Assembly: GCA_023150935.1 (NCBI GenBank)
Contig: JAKLJW010000015.1
Location: 42,347-106,346 of the forward strand
DNA: 64,000 nucleotides
Reading direction: 5' to 3'
Source: Candidatus Binatia bacterium
GTDB lineage: Bacteria > Desulfobacterota > Binatia > HRBIN30
The translations under genes were made by a program, and so were the position numbers. The stretch's first letter is position 1. Each line of letters opens with the position of its first letter. Shown here piece after piece: positions 8,981-17,496 of this stretch. The notes beneath the pieces are model-generated. The model had not been told where the DNA came from. It worked only from the letters and a program-made list of their open reading frames with translations, and ran no database searches.

Positions 8981-10480
8981 ATGATCAAACTCCCGCCGCT
9001 GGTACACAACTGGGTGACGTACGCCGGTGCGGCCATCGCCGGCATCGCGTTTGCCGCGATGGTTTTTCTGTTCGTGTTCGACATCGTCAGCGGCGGGCAG
9101 TCGCCCTACGCGGCGATTGTCACCTTCATGGTTCTCCCCGCGGCGCTGATGGGCGGTCTCTTGCTGGTCCCCGTCGGCATGGGACTGGAGTGGCGGCACT
9201 GGCGCCGCACCGGGCAGCGGTCGATTCAGAGATTTCCCGTGCTCGATCTGAACCAGCCCCGACAGCTCAACGCCGCGATCGTCTTTGTGATCGTAACGCT
9301 GTTGGTCGTCTGCGGTTCCGTCTTCGGCAGCTACCAGGCCTACGAGGCGACGGAGTCCGTAGGCTTCTGCGGCACCGTCTGCCACACGCCCATGGAGCCG
9401 GAGTACACCACGTACCAGAACTCGCCGCACGCGCGTGTGCGCTGCGTCGACTGTCACGTCGGGCCGGGGGCGGACTGGTTCGTGAAATCAAAACTGGACG
9501 GGCTTTATCAGGTGTACGCCGTCGCCTTTAACAAGTTTCCGCGCCCGATTCCCGGGACGATCGAGAGCCTGCGCCCGGCACAGGAGACGTGCGAGCAATG
9601 CCACTGGCCGGCCAAGTTCTTCGGCCAACAGATGATGCGGCGGGTCTACTATTTTCCCGACGAGAAAAACTCGCGTTGGGAACTCCGCCTGCTGCTCAAG
9701 ACGGGCGGCAGCGAACCGTTCGGACAGCAGGGCCAGGGCATCCACTGGCACATGAACATCGAGGAACGCATCGAGTACATCGCCACCGACAAGAACCGCC
9801 AGAGCATCCCCTGGGTGCGTGCGACCAACAAGACCACCGGTGCGTCGGTGACCTACATGTCGACCGAGGATCCGCTGACCGACGAACAAATCGCCGGCGC
9901 CGAGAAGCGGCAAATGGATTGCATCGACTGCCACAATCGGCCGAGTCACATACTCCTGGCGCCGCGCGAGGCCATCAACCGCGCGATCGAGCACGGCGAC
10001 ATGGACGCCGCGCTGCCGTTCCTCGTGAAGACCGGCACGCAACTACTGAAGGGCGATTATGCGACGGTCCCGGAGGCACTCGAAGCGATCGACACCGGTC
10101 TCGCCGGTTACTACGCCGACAACTACCCGGAGGTCGCCGTTTCGCGCGCAGAAGAGATCCGGCGCGCCGTCCGCGTCCTGCAACAGATCTACCGGGAGAA
10201 CTTCTTCCCAACCATGAAGGCCCGCTGGGACGTCTACCCGACCAACACCGGACACATGAACTTTCCCGGCTGTATGCGCTGCCACGATGGCAAACACGAA
10301 AGCGCGGACGGCGAGACGATCACCGACAAGTGCATCTCATGTCACGTCATCGTGTCGCAAGGGTTCGACGGCAGCCAGGAGTTCACGATGGAGCCCGACG
10401 GTCTCGAACTGGAACACCCGGAGGAAGTCCAGGAACTCCTCGAAGACAACACCTGCTACGACTGCCACTCCGAGGATTGA
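8981..10480 (+). CDS. Inner-membrane NapC/NirT-type heptahaem cytochrome (ImcH-like quinol oxidase)
   Basis: 499 residues. Three hydrophobic segments (about 10-38, 43-65 and 95-120) anchor the N-terminus. A NapC/NirT-type haem domain follows. The first haem site is spaced CX3CH (CGTVCH). Six ordinary sites follow: CVDCH, CEQCH, CIDCH, CMRCH, CISCH and CYDCH. Length, membrane anchor and seven haems resemble ImcH of Geobacter, which takes electrons from menaquinol for extracellular respiration; whether it is a true orthologue needs a tree. The ATG has GGAGA upstream. It closes the cytochrome block and would feed electrons into the periplasmic cytochromes encoded just before it. Confidence 0.88.
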   Translation: MIKLPPLVHNWVTYAGAAIAGIAFAAMVFLFVFDIVSGGQSPYAAIVTFMVLPAALMGGLLLVPVGMGLEWRHWRRTGQRSIQRFPVLDLNQPRQLNAAIVFVIVTLLVVCGSVFGSYQAYEATESVGFCGTVCHTPMEPEYTTYQNSPHARVRCVDCHVGPGADWFVKSKLDGLYQVYAVAFNKFPRPIPGTIESLRPAQETCEQCHWPAKFFGQQMMRRVYYFPDEKNSRWELRLLLKTGGSEPFGQQGQGIHWHMNIEERIEYIATDKNRQSIPWVRATNKTTGASVTYMSTEDPLTDEQIAGAEKRQMDCIDCHNRPSHILLAPREAINRAIEHGDMDAALPFLVKTGTQLLKGDYATVPEALEAIDTGLAGYYADNYPEVAVSRAEEIRRAVRVLQQIYRENFFPTMKARWDVYPTNTGHMNFPGCMRCHDGKHESADGETITDKCISCHVIVSQGFDGSQEFTMEPDGLELEHPEEVQELLEDNTCYDCHSED

Positions 10481-10551
10481 GGCGGACAACGTTTGCGCAG
10501 CGGGCGCCCGGATCGTCCGCGGTCGGCTCCGGTCGCGGCGCGCGGCTCGTC

Positions 10552-11073
10552 TCACGCCGACGAGCGACGTTCGCCCGCTTCGCGGCGGGGCACTTCGTTT
10601 TCGTCCGCCGCCACGAACGAGTGCACGACGAGAATCAGCATGCCGACCGTGATGAACGAGTCGGCGACGTTGAAGGTCGGCCAGTGGTAGCCGCGCCAGT
10701 AGACGTCGAGGAAGTCGGTTACCTGCCCGAATACGGCGCGGTCGATCATGTTGCCCGCCGCACCGCCGAGAACCGCCCCCAGCGCGAACAACAACACCCG
10801 CTGGCGGGGAGACACCCGGCGCACGAAGTGCAACAGCGCGGCAATCGCCACCACCGCCACCAGCAGGAAGAAGGGTACGCGCCAGGCCTCGTCCGCCCCC
10901 GCGAACAGACTGAACGCACCGCCGGTGTTACGCACATGGGTGATGCTGAACAGACCGTCGACCACCGGCACCGACTCGTACACGCCCAACTCGGTGCGGA
11001 CGATCCACTTGGTCAGTTGATCGAAGACAACCACGAACGCCGCCACGGCGCCGACGAAGCCGTATCGGCTCAT
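10552..11073 (-). CDS. lspA: Lipoprotein signal peptidase (signal peptidase II)
   Basis: 173 residues with four membrane segments. It removes signal peptides from prolipoproteins after lipid attachment. The two catalytic aspartates are in GNMIDR (D111) and FNVADS (D138), and the conserved RNTGGAFS stretch is present. The start codon ATG overlaps the ileS stop by 4 nt, and the ileS-lspA order is common. It ends about 70 bp from the end of the convergent cytochrome operon. Confidence 0.95.
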   Translation of the reverse strand: MSRYGFVGAVAAFVVVFDQLTKWIVRTELGVYESVPVVDGLFSITHVRNTGGAFSLFAGADEAWRVPFFLLVAVVAIAALLHFVRRVSPRQRVLLFALGAVLGGAAGNMIDRAVFGQVTDFLDVYWRGYHWPTFNVADSFITVGMLILVVHSFVAADENEVPRREAGERRSSA

Positions 11074-13889
11074 GCGGCCGTACCTGCGACTACCGGTAGG
11101 CACCTCCCGCACAGCCCCGGGTGAGCCGTGTCGGTGCCGACCGCCTCGCTGTAGTTCCAGCACCGTTCGCACTTGCCGCCGCGTGCGGCCTCCACTGCGA
11201 CGCGCAACTCGGGCAGCAGGGGGCTTGCCGCCGCTTCGTCGAGGCCGCCGGCCAGATCGACCTGCGACACGATGAAAAACGCCGGCAGCTCCGCCGCGAG
11301 CCGGTGCAGGAGTGGGCGTAGCCCATCGGCGGCGTCGAGACGCAAGCGAGCGTCGAGCGAGTGCCCGATCGAGCCGGCCTTGCGCGCTTCTTCCAATGCC
11401 TTCGTGACCGCGCCGCGCACGGCAAGAAGCCGATCCCAGCGTGCCAACAGCGTCGGGTCGGCGGCACGGATCCGCGTCGGGAAGCCCGCAAGAAATACGC
11501 TTGCCGGCCGGTCGCCCCCGGGGAGCTTTTCCCAGATCTCCTCGGCCGTGAACGACAGGATCGGCGCCATGAGCCGAACCAGTACGTCGAGGATCTCGCA
11601 GAGCGTCGTCTGCGCCGCCCGGCGCTCCTTACTCGCCGCGGCCGAGCAGTAAAGCCGGTCCTTGACGATGTCGAGGTACAACGCGCTCAGGTCGACGGCG
11701 CAGAAGTTGACGAGATGCTGTACCACGTGGTGGAAGGTGAATCCCTCGTAAGCGCGCCGGATGCGCTGGTCGAGGTCGGCCGTGCGCAGCAAGATCCAGC
11801 GATCCAGCTCCGGCAGCTCGTCGTAAGCCACCGCGTCGCGTCCGGGATCGAAGTCGTTCAGGTTGCCGATGAGGAACCGGCACGTGTTGCGGATCTTGCG
11901 ATACGATTCCAGCAACGGCGTGATCAGGCCCTTCGAGAAGCTGGTGTCGGCCGTGTAGTCCACCGACGCAAAGAGCAGGCGGAGGATCTCCGCCCCGTGC
12001 GCCTTGATGACTTCCTCGGGGGAAACCACGTTGCCGAGCGACTTCGACATCTTCTTGGCCGACTCGTCGAGAATCAGTCCGTGCGTGAGGACCGCACGGT
12101 AGGGCGCCGTGCCGTGGGCCGCCACCGACGTGATCAACGATACCTGGAACCACCCGCGGTGCTGGTCGACCGCCTCCACGTACAGGTCCGCCGGCCAGGC
12201 CAGCTCCGGGCGGCGGCGCAGCACCGCTTCGTGAGAGCACCCGGCGTCGAACCACACGTCGAGGATGTTGTTGTCCGGCTCGAAGTCGGCGCCGCCGCAT
12301 CCGCAGCGATAACCCGCGGGCATGAGCGCCGTGGCCGGCAGCTCGTACCACACGTCCGAGCCGCGTTCGGCGAAGATCGCCTCGACGTGGCGGACGACAT
12401 CGCCGTCGAACACGAAGGCGTTGCAGCCCCGGCAGCGAAAGGCGGGGATCGGCACACCCCACGCGCGCTGGCGCGACAGGCACCAGTCCGGCCGCGTCTC
12501 CATCATGTGGTGAATCCGGTCGCGCCCCCAGGCGGGGACCCAGGTGGTGCCGTCGATCGCCGCCAGCGCCGTCGAGCGCAGACCGGCGTGATCGACGCGC
12601 AGGAACCACTGCTCGGTGGCGCGGAAGATCAGCGGGTTCTTGCAGCGCCAGCAGTGCGGGTAAGCGTGCTGCTGGCGCTGCACGTGCAACAGCGCCCCGC
12701 CGCGGCGCAATTCGTCGACGATATGCTCGTTCGCTTCGAAAACCAGCTCGCCGGCGTACGGTCCCGCCTCCGGCGTAAACCGGCCGACGGCGTCCACCGG
12801 CGTCAGCACGGGCAGCCCGTATTTCTGCCCGACGGCGAAGTCCTCGTAACCGTGGCCCGGCGCCGTGTGCACGCAGCCGGTGCCCATGTCCGCCGTGACG
12901 TGCGCTTCGAACACCAGGCGCGAGGCCCGATCGATGAACGGGTGGCGGAAGACGTCGCGGCCATCGAGGGGCGTGAGGTCGACCGGAATGCGGCGGCCGC
13001 GGTCGTGCAGCCCCGTGGCCGCGAGGAAAGCGTCCGCCAGGCGCGCGGCGACGATGTAGTACGCGCCGTTGACCGGTATGGCCACGTAGTCGAGGTGGGG
13101 GTTGAGACATACGGCCAGGTTGGCCGGGAGGGTCCACGGTGTCGTCGTCCAGATCGCCACGGCCAACTCGGCGTGGTGACGTCCCAACTCCTGGGCGTCG
13201 CCCGGGTGGACGGCGAGCGCCGCCGCGTCGTCCGCCGATCCGGCGAATCGGAACTTCACGTAAATCGCCGGCGAGGTGTGCTCCGTGTACTCGACCTCCG
13301 CTTCGGCAAGAGCCGTGGCGCAGACCGAGCACCAGTGTACCGGGCGCAGGCCGCGATAGATGAAGCCGCGCTCGGCGAGCTCGCGGAACACGCCGACGAT
13401 CGACGCTTCGTAAGCGGGCGTCATGGTCAGGTAAGGATGCTGCCAGTCGCCGATCACCCCGAGCCGCTGGAATTCCTCGCGCTGCACGGCGAAGAACTTC
13501 TCCGCGTACTCGCGGCAGCGCCGGCGGATCTCGACCTGGCCGAGCTGGCGGGCCTTGCCGCCGAGTTGCTTGAGCACCTGGTGCTCGATCGGCATGCCGT
13601 GGCAGTCCCAGCCGGGCACGTACGGGGTTTCGTAGCCCGCCATCGCCTTCGACTTGACGACGATGTCCTTGACGATCTTGTTGAGCGCCGTACCGAGGTG
13701 AACGTGCCCATTGGCGTACGGTGGGCCGTCGTGCAGGACGTACCGCGGCTTGCCGGCGTTGACGCTCAGGATCTGCTCGTAGATGCCGATGGCCTTCCAC
13801 CGGGCGACCACGTGCGGTTCGCGCTCGGGCAGATTGGCCTTCATCGGGAATGTCGTCTGCGGAAGGTTGAGCGTGCTCTTGTAGTCCAT
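11070..13889 (-). CDS. ileS: Isoleucyl-tRNA synthetase
   Basis: 939 residues, a normal length for bacterial IleS. It charges tRNA-Ile in the cytoplasm. The class I HIGH signature appears as HVHLG (62-66) in PYANGHVHLGT, and KMSKS is at 613-617. The C-terminus has the zinc ribbon of type 1 bacterial enzymes (CERCWNY ... CGRC). The chosen start, MDYKSTLNLP, matches the usual N-terminus; longer starts up to 13991 exist but run into the divergent gene. It is coupled to lspA by a 4-nt overlap. Confidence 0.96.
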   Translation of the reverse strand: MDYKSTLNLPQTTFPMKANLPEREPHVVARWKAIGIYEQILSVNAGKPRYVLHDGPPYANGHVHLGTALNKIVKDIVVKSKAMAGYETPYVPGWDCHGMPIEHQVLKQLGGKARQLGQVEIRRRCREYAEKFFAVQREEFQRLGVIGDWQHPYLTMTPAYEASIVGVFRELAERGFIYRGLRPVHWCSVCATALAEAEVEYTEHTSPAIYVKFRFAGSADDAAALAVHPGDAQELGRHHAELAVAIWTTTPWTLPANLAVCLNPHLDYVAIPVNGAYYIVAARLADAFLAATGLHDRGRRIPVDLTPLDGRDVFRHPFIDRASRLVFEAHVTADMGTGCVHTAPGHGYEDFAVGQKYGLPVLTPVDAVGRFTPEAGPYAGELVFEANEHIVDELRRGGALLHVQRQQHAYPHCWRCKNPLIFRATEQWFLRVDHAGLRSTALAAIDGTTWVPAWGRDRIHHMMETRPDWCLSRQRAWGVPIPAFRCRGCNAFVFDGDVVRHVEAIFAERGSDVWYELPATALMPAGYRCGCGGADFEPDNNILDVWFDAGCSHEAVLRRRPELAWPADLYVEAVDQHRGWFQVSLITSVAAHGTAPYRAVLTHGLILDESAKKMSKSLGNVVSPEEVIKAHGAEILRLLFASVDYTADTSFSKGLITPLLESYRKIRNTCRFLIGNLNDFDPGRDAVAYDELPELDRWILLRTADLDQRIRRAYEGFTFHHVVQHLVNFCAVDLSALYLDIVKDRLYCSAAASKERRAAQTTLCEILDVLVRLMAPILSFTAEEIWEKLPGGDRPASVFLAGFPTRIRAADPTLLARWDRLLAVRGAVTKALEEARKAGSIGHSLDARLRLDAADGLRPLLHRLAAELPAFFIVSQVDLAGGLDEAAASPLLPELRVAVEAARGGKCERCWNYSEAVGTDTAHPGLCGRCLPVVAGTAA

Positions 13890-14020
13890 GCGTTGTCCGG
13901 AGGGAGCGAGAGTCGATCCCATCCCATACCAGCGGGCATTTGGCGATTCAAATTGGGGTCTCGAACATCGGGTGCCGGCTTTTTTTGACAAGCTCGGCCG
14001 GCGCTGCTAGTGCCGCCCGC

Positions 14021-15103
14021 GTGCCGCCGGAAGTGCCGCCCCTTTTCGACGCACTGATCCGCGACCGCTTCGGCGGAACCGCTGCCGTCAGGGAAGTCGT
14101 GCCGCTCGCCGGCGACGCCTCGACTCGCCGCTACGCCCGGCTTTACCTCGCCGGTGCCGGCGTGCCGCCGACGGCGGTTGCCATGCTGCTGGCCGATCGC
14201 GGCATCGCCATGTCGTCCGACGAACTGGCGGTGTTCGAGGAAGCCCCGCGCGAGCTACCGTACCTGAACGTTCATCGCTTTCTCGCCCCGCTGGGCGTGC
14301 CCGTGCCCGAGGTCTACGCGGACGCCTCCGAGCAAGGCGTCGTCATCCTCGAAGACATCGGCGACACGGCGCTGTGGGACGCCGTGCAGGGTCGGGACGA
14401 CGACACCGTGCTCGCGCTGTACCGGCGGGCAATCGACGAGTTGCTGCGGCTCCAGATCGAAGGCACTACCCGGCGCGACCGGCGCTGTATCGCCTTCCAG
14501 CAGGCGTTTGACGAACGCCTCTTTCTCTGGGAACTCGAGCACTTCATCGAGTACGGCATCGAGCGCCGCCTCGACCGGCCCCTGCCGGCGGAAGACGCCG
14601 CGTTGCTGCGCGCGCACTTCGCGATTATCGCCCGCCGCCTCGACGCCCAGCCGAGGTATCTGAACCATCGGGACTTCCATAGCTGGAACCTCTACCTGCA
14701 CGGCGACCGTATCCGGGTGATCGACTTCCAGGACGCCTTGCTCGCCCCGGCCCCGTACGACCTGGCCACGTTGCTCGGCGACCGCGATACGCCGCTGATC
14801 GTGCGCCCCGATCTCGAAGCGGCTTTGCTGGACTACTACGCGCGCCGATGGATCGAACTGGCGGGGCGGGCGCCGGGAGGCGACGCCATCGAGGAGGTGT
14901 ACGTCCTTTGTGCCCTGCAGAAGGCGCTCAAGGTGGTCGGTCGCTTCTACTATCTGGATATCGTCAAAGGGAAGAAGGGATACCTGCGCTACATCCCGTC
15001 CACGGTGCGCCAGATCGAGCGGCTGCTGCCTCGCTTCCCGCAGCACGTCGAGATGGCGGCGGTGATCCGGCGGTACCTGCCGCGCGACCAATGCGCGCGA
15101 TGA
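14021..15103 (+). CDS. Aminoglycoside-phosphotransferase-fold sugar kinase (AmgK-like)
   Basis: About 360 residues of the APH kinase fold. The catalytic loop is HRDFHSWN (H216, D218) and the metal-binding motif is IDFQDA. In pseudomonads AmgK phosphorylates the anomeric carbon of MurNAc/GlcNAc in peptidoglycan recycling and works with the nucleotidyltransferase MurU. Here a MurU-like gene follows at once, overlapping by 13 nt, which supports the same type of kinase/uridylyltransferase pair. Substrate is inferred. The start is uncertain: GTG 14021 is used, GTG 14033 is possible, and a TTG at 13940 would overlap the divergent ileS. Confidence 0.8.
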   Translation: MPPEVPPLFDALIRDRFGGTAAVREVVPLAGDASTRRYARLYLAGAGVPPTAVAMLLADRGIAMSSDELAVFEEAPRELPYLNVHRFLAPLGVPVPEVYADASEQGVVILEDIGDTALWDAVQGRDDDTVLALYRRAIDELLRLQIEGTTRRDRRCIAFQQAFDERLFLWELEHFIEYGIERRLDRPLPAEDAALLRAHFAIIARRLDAQPRYLNHRDFHSWNLYLHGDRIRVIDFQDALLAPAPYDLATLLGDRDTPLIVRPDLEAALLDYYARRWIELAGRAPGGDAIEEVYVLCALQKALKVVGRFYYLDIVKGKKGYLRYIPSTVRQIERLLPRFPQHVEMAAVIRRYLPRDQCAR

Positions 15104-15837
15104 TTCTCGCGGCCGGGAAGGGTACCCGGCTGCGGCCCCTCACCGAGACCGTTCCAAAACCTCTGATCGAGGTGGCCGGACGCCCGATGATCGCCTTTGC
15201 GCTCGCTTGCGTGCGGGAGGCCGGCATCCGCGATGTGATAATAAACCTGCACCATCTGGGCGGGCAGATCCGTGCCCGGCTCGGCGACGGCAGCGCATAC
15301 GGGGTGCGGATCGCCTACACGGAAGAGGATCCCATCCTCGACACCGGCGGTGGCATCGCCAACGCGCGCCCGTGGCTCGAGGGCGATGCGTTTGCCGTGC
15401 TGAACGCCGATACGGTCATCGACGTGGACCTGCGCGCGGTCGCCGACGCCCACGCGCGTCGCCGGGCGCTGGCGACAATGGTGTTGCGCGCCGACCCCGA
15501 CGCCGCCCGTTACGGCGTCATCGAGATCGACGCCGACGACCGCATCCGGCGCTTTCTCGGCCACGCCGACCCGACCCTGACGGCGGCGGAAGCGCCGGGG
15601 TTGCGGGCCCTGATGTACCCCGGCGTGACGATCTTCGATCCTCGGATCTTCGCCTACCTCGGCCCCGGAATTTACAGCATCACGCGCGACGTCTTCCCGC
15701 GGTTGCTCGACGCCGGCGAGCCCTGTTTCGGCTACGTCTACCACGGGTACTGGCGCGTGCTGGACAACCCGGCAGATCTGGAAGCCGGTCGCGCCGAGAT
15801 TGCCGGGCGGCTCGGCCGTCCGCCTCTCGGACGCTAA
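15091..15837 (+). CDS. Sugar-1-phosphate nucleotidyltransferase (MurU/GCD1-like)
   Basis: 248 residues of the NTP-transferase (GT-A-like) fold. The signature AAGKGTRLRPLT is at the N-terminus, followed by KPLIEVAGRP and the metal-site stretch LNADTV. It transfers a nucleotide to a sugar 1-phosphate. Beside an AmgK-like kinase, formation of UDP-MurNAc (or another NDP-sugar) is the likeliest role, but mannose- or glucose-1-phosphate specificity cannot be excluded. A second in-frame ATG (15100) gives a product three residues shorter that fits MurU starts equally well. Confidence 0.82.
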   Translation: MRAMILAAGKGTRLRPLTETVPKPLIEVAGRPMIAFALACVREAGIRDVIINLHHLGGQIRARLGDGSAYGVRIAYTEEDPILDTGGGIANARPWLEGDAFAVLNADTVIDVDLRAVADAHARRRALATMVLRADPDAARYGVIEIDADDRIRRFLGHADPTLTAAEAPGLRALMYPGVTIFDPRIFAYLGPGIYSITRDVFPRLLDAGEPCFGYVYHGYWRVLDNPADLEAGRAEIAGRLGRPPLGR

Positions 15838-16131
15838 GGGCGACGCAGCCGAACTTTCGGAGTCGTGTGCCGAGACCTGAGAACGGCCGGCGTCGAGGTT
15901 CCGGAATCTGGAAAACCTCTTCGCCTTGGCTGCCCGAAATGACGTTCGGCTGCTGGCGTGAAGATTTGGCAGGAAATTTGTTTGAAATTCGTATTAGACT
16001 TCGTGTGCAGTGTCCACCGGCTCGGCGAGCCGATACGGGGCGGCGCAGAGTTGGGTGCGTCGGGGGTGGAGCGCTTGCGACGCGGGGCCTGTGGAGGACG
16101 GGGAGCAAATCAGACTGACGAGGTAAAGTGA
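15838..16131 (+). other. Non-coding gap with an AT-rich, promoter-like stretch
   Basis: No gene is seen. The stretch around 15963-16000 is clearly more AT-rich than its surroundings (runs such as AGGAAATTTGTTTGAAATTC followed by TATTAG) and lies upstream of the patatin gene, so it probably holds that gene's promoter. I could not place a well-spaced -35/-10 pair with confidence. Confidence 0.35.
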
Positions 16132-17478
16132 ATGGGCATCACGATCGTGCAGAAGAGCGACCTGACCGTCCGCAAGCGCGATCCGAAAATCGCCCTGGTA
16201 CTGGCCGGCGGCGCCATGACCGGGGGCAGTTTCAAGATCGGCGGGCTCAAGGCGCTCGACGATTTCCTCGTGAATCGGAAGACGACGGAATTTCACTGCT
16301 ACGTCGGGTTGAGTGCCGGGGCGCTGCTGGCGGCCCCGCTGGCGTCGGGCATTACCCCGGCGGAAATGCACAAGAGCCTCGAAGGGAAGTCGGATCAGTT
16401 CACTCGGTTCCGGGTCCTCGATTTCTACAATCCGAACTTCGGCGAATACCTCTCGCGCCCTCTGCAGTTCGCGGTCGATGCGATCTCGTTCCTGCCCGGG
16501 ACGCTTGGCGACCTGCTGAAGCAGGTGCCGGGCCTTACCGGTCGGATTCAGGAGCCGCTGGCGCAGGCCTGGCGCCGGCCGTCGATGGCCGCGCTGCGAG
16601 AGGTCGTGGCGCCGATCGCCGAGGCGCTCGACCGACGCCGCAGCTTTCCGTCTCCGCTCGACTACCTGCCTTCGGGCATCTTCGACAACTCCAGCATCGG
16701 GCACTTCCTGCGTCAGAACTTCGAGCGCACCGGTTATCCGATCGATTTCCGCGACCACTATCGTCTGGTGAAGCGCGAGCTTTATATCGGTGCGATGAAT
16801 CTCGATACCGCCGAGCGGGTGATCTTCGGGCACGACGAAGACACCTCCGCGACGATCCCGGAAGCCGTGCAGGCGTCAACCGCACTCCCCGGTTTCTACA
16901 AGCCGGCGCGAATCAACGGTATCGACTACGTCGACGGCGGCGTCCGGCGTACGGCTAACATCGACGTGGCGATCGAGCACGGTGCCGACCTGGTTATCTG
17001 TTACAACCCGTTCCGGCCGTTCTCGAACCGTGTCCGCCGGGTTCCGACGAAGAACGGCGGCTACCGGTACGAAGGGGTGCCGATGGCGGAGCGCGGCGTC
17101 ATAACGGTCATCAACCAGGTGTTCCGCACGCTGCTCCACTCGCGTCTGCAGTACGGCCTGCGCCAATACCAGGACGACCCGACCTTCTACGGCGATATCG
17201 TCGTGATCGAGCCGAAGGAAACCGACCTTCACTTCTTCCAGACCAATCCGATCAACTACTGGGAACGCATCCGTGCTGCACAGTACGGGTATCTCTCGGT
17301 CACCGAATCGATCGAGCAGAACTACGACCTCATCAAGCAGATCCTCGAAAGCTACGGCGTTTCGATGACGCGCAAACAGGTGCGTGTCGGCGTCGAGCGC
17401 ATTCGCGAAGCCTCGACGGAAGACGCCGAGGACGTGCTCTCGCGCGAGGTGCCGGCGCGGTCGCTGAGCGTGGCTTGA
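16132..17478 (+). CDS. Patatin-like phospholipase
   Basis: 448 residues. The Ser/Asp lipase dyad is intact: glycine-rich oxyanion loop LAGGAMTGGSFKIG, nucleophile S61 in GLSAG, and catalytic D268 in VDGG. Such enzymes hydrolyse acyl chains from phospholipids or other lipids. There is no signal peptide, so it is probably cytoplasmic or membrane-associated. The C-terminal 140 residues (after about 310) are outside the core patatin fold. It stands alone, convergent with the M48 peptidase gene 18 bp away. Confidence 0.9.
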   Translation: MGITIVQKSDLTVRKRDPKIALVLAGGAMTGGSFKIGGLKALDDFLVNRKTTEFHCYVGLSAGALLAAPLASGITPAEMHKSLEGKSDQFTRFRVLDFYNPNFGEYLSRPLQFAVDAISFLPGTLGDLLKQVPGLTGRIQEPLAQAWRRPSMAALREVVAPIAEALDRRRSFPSPLDYLPSGIFDNSSIGHFLRQNFERTGYPIDFRDHYRLVKRELYIGAMNLDTAERVIFGHDEDTSATIPEAVQASTALPGFYKPARINGIDYVDGGVRRTANIDVAIEHGADLVICYNPFRPFSNRVRRVPTKNGGYRYEGVPMAERGVITVINQVFRTLLHSRLQYGLRQYQDDPTFYGDIVVIEPKETDLHFFQTNPINYWERIRAAQYGYLSVTESIEQNYDLIKQILESYGVSMTRKQVRVGVERIREASTEDAEDVLSREVPARSLSVA

Positions 17479-17496
17479 GGGGCCGAGGCCTCGAGG

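Noticed and set aside
11361..13988. An 875-codon plus-strand frame
   Set aside because: Antisense of ileS; no domain and compositional bias typical of shadow frames.
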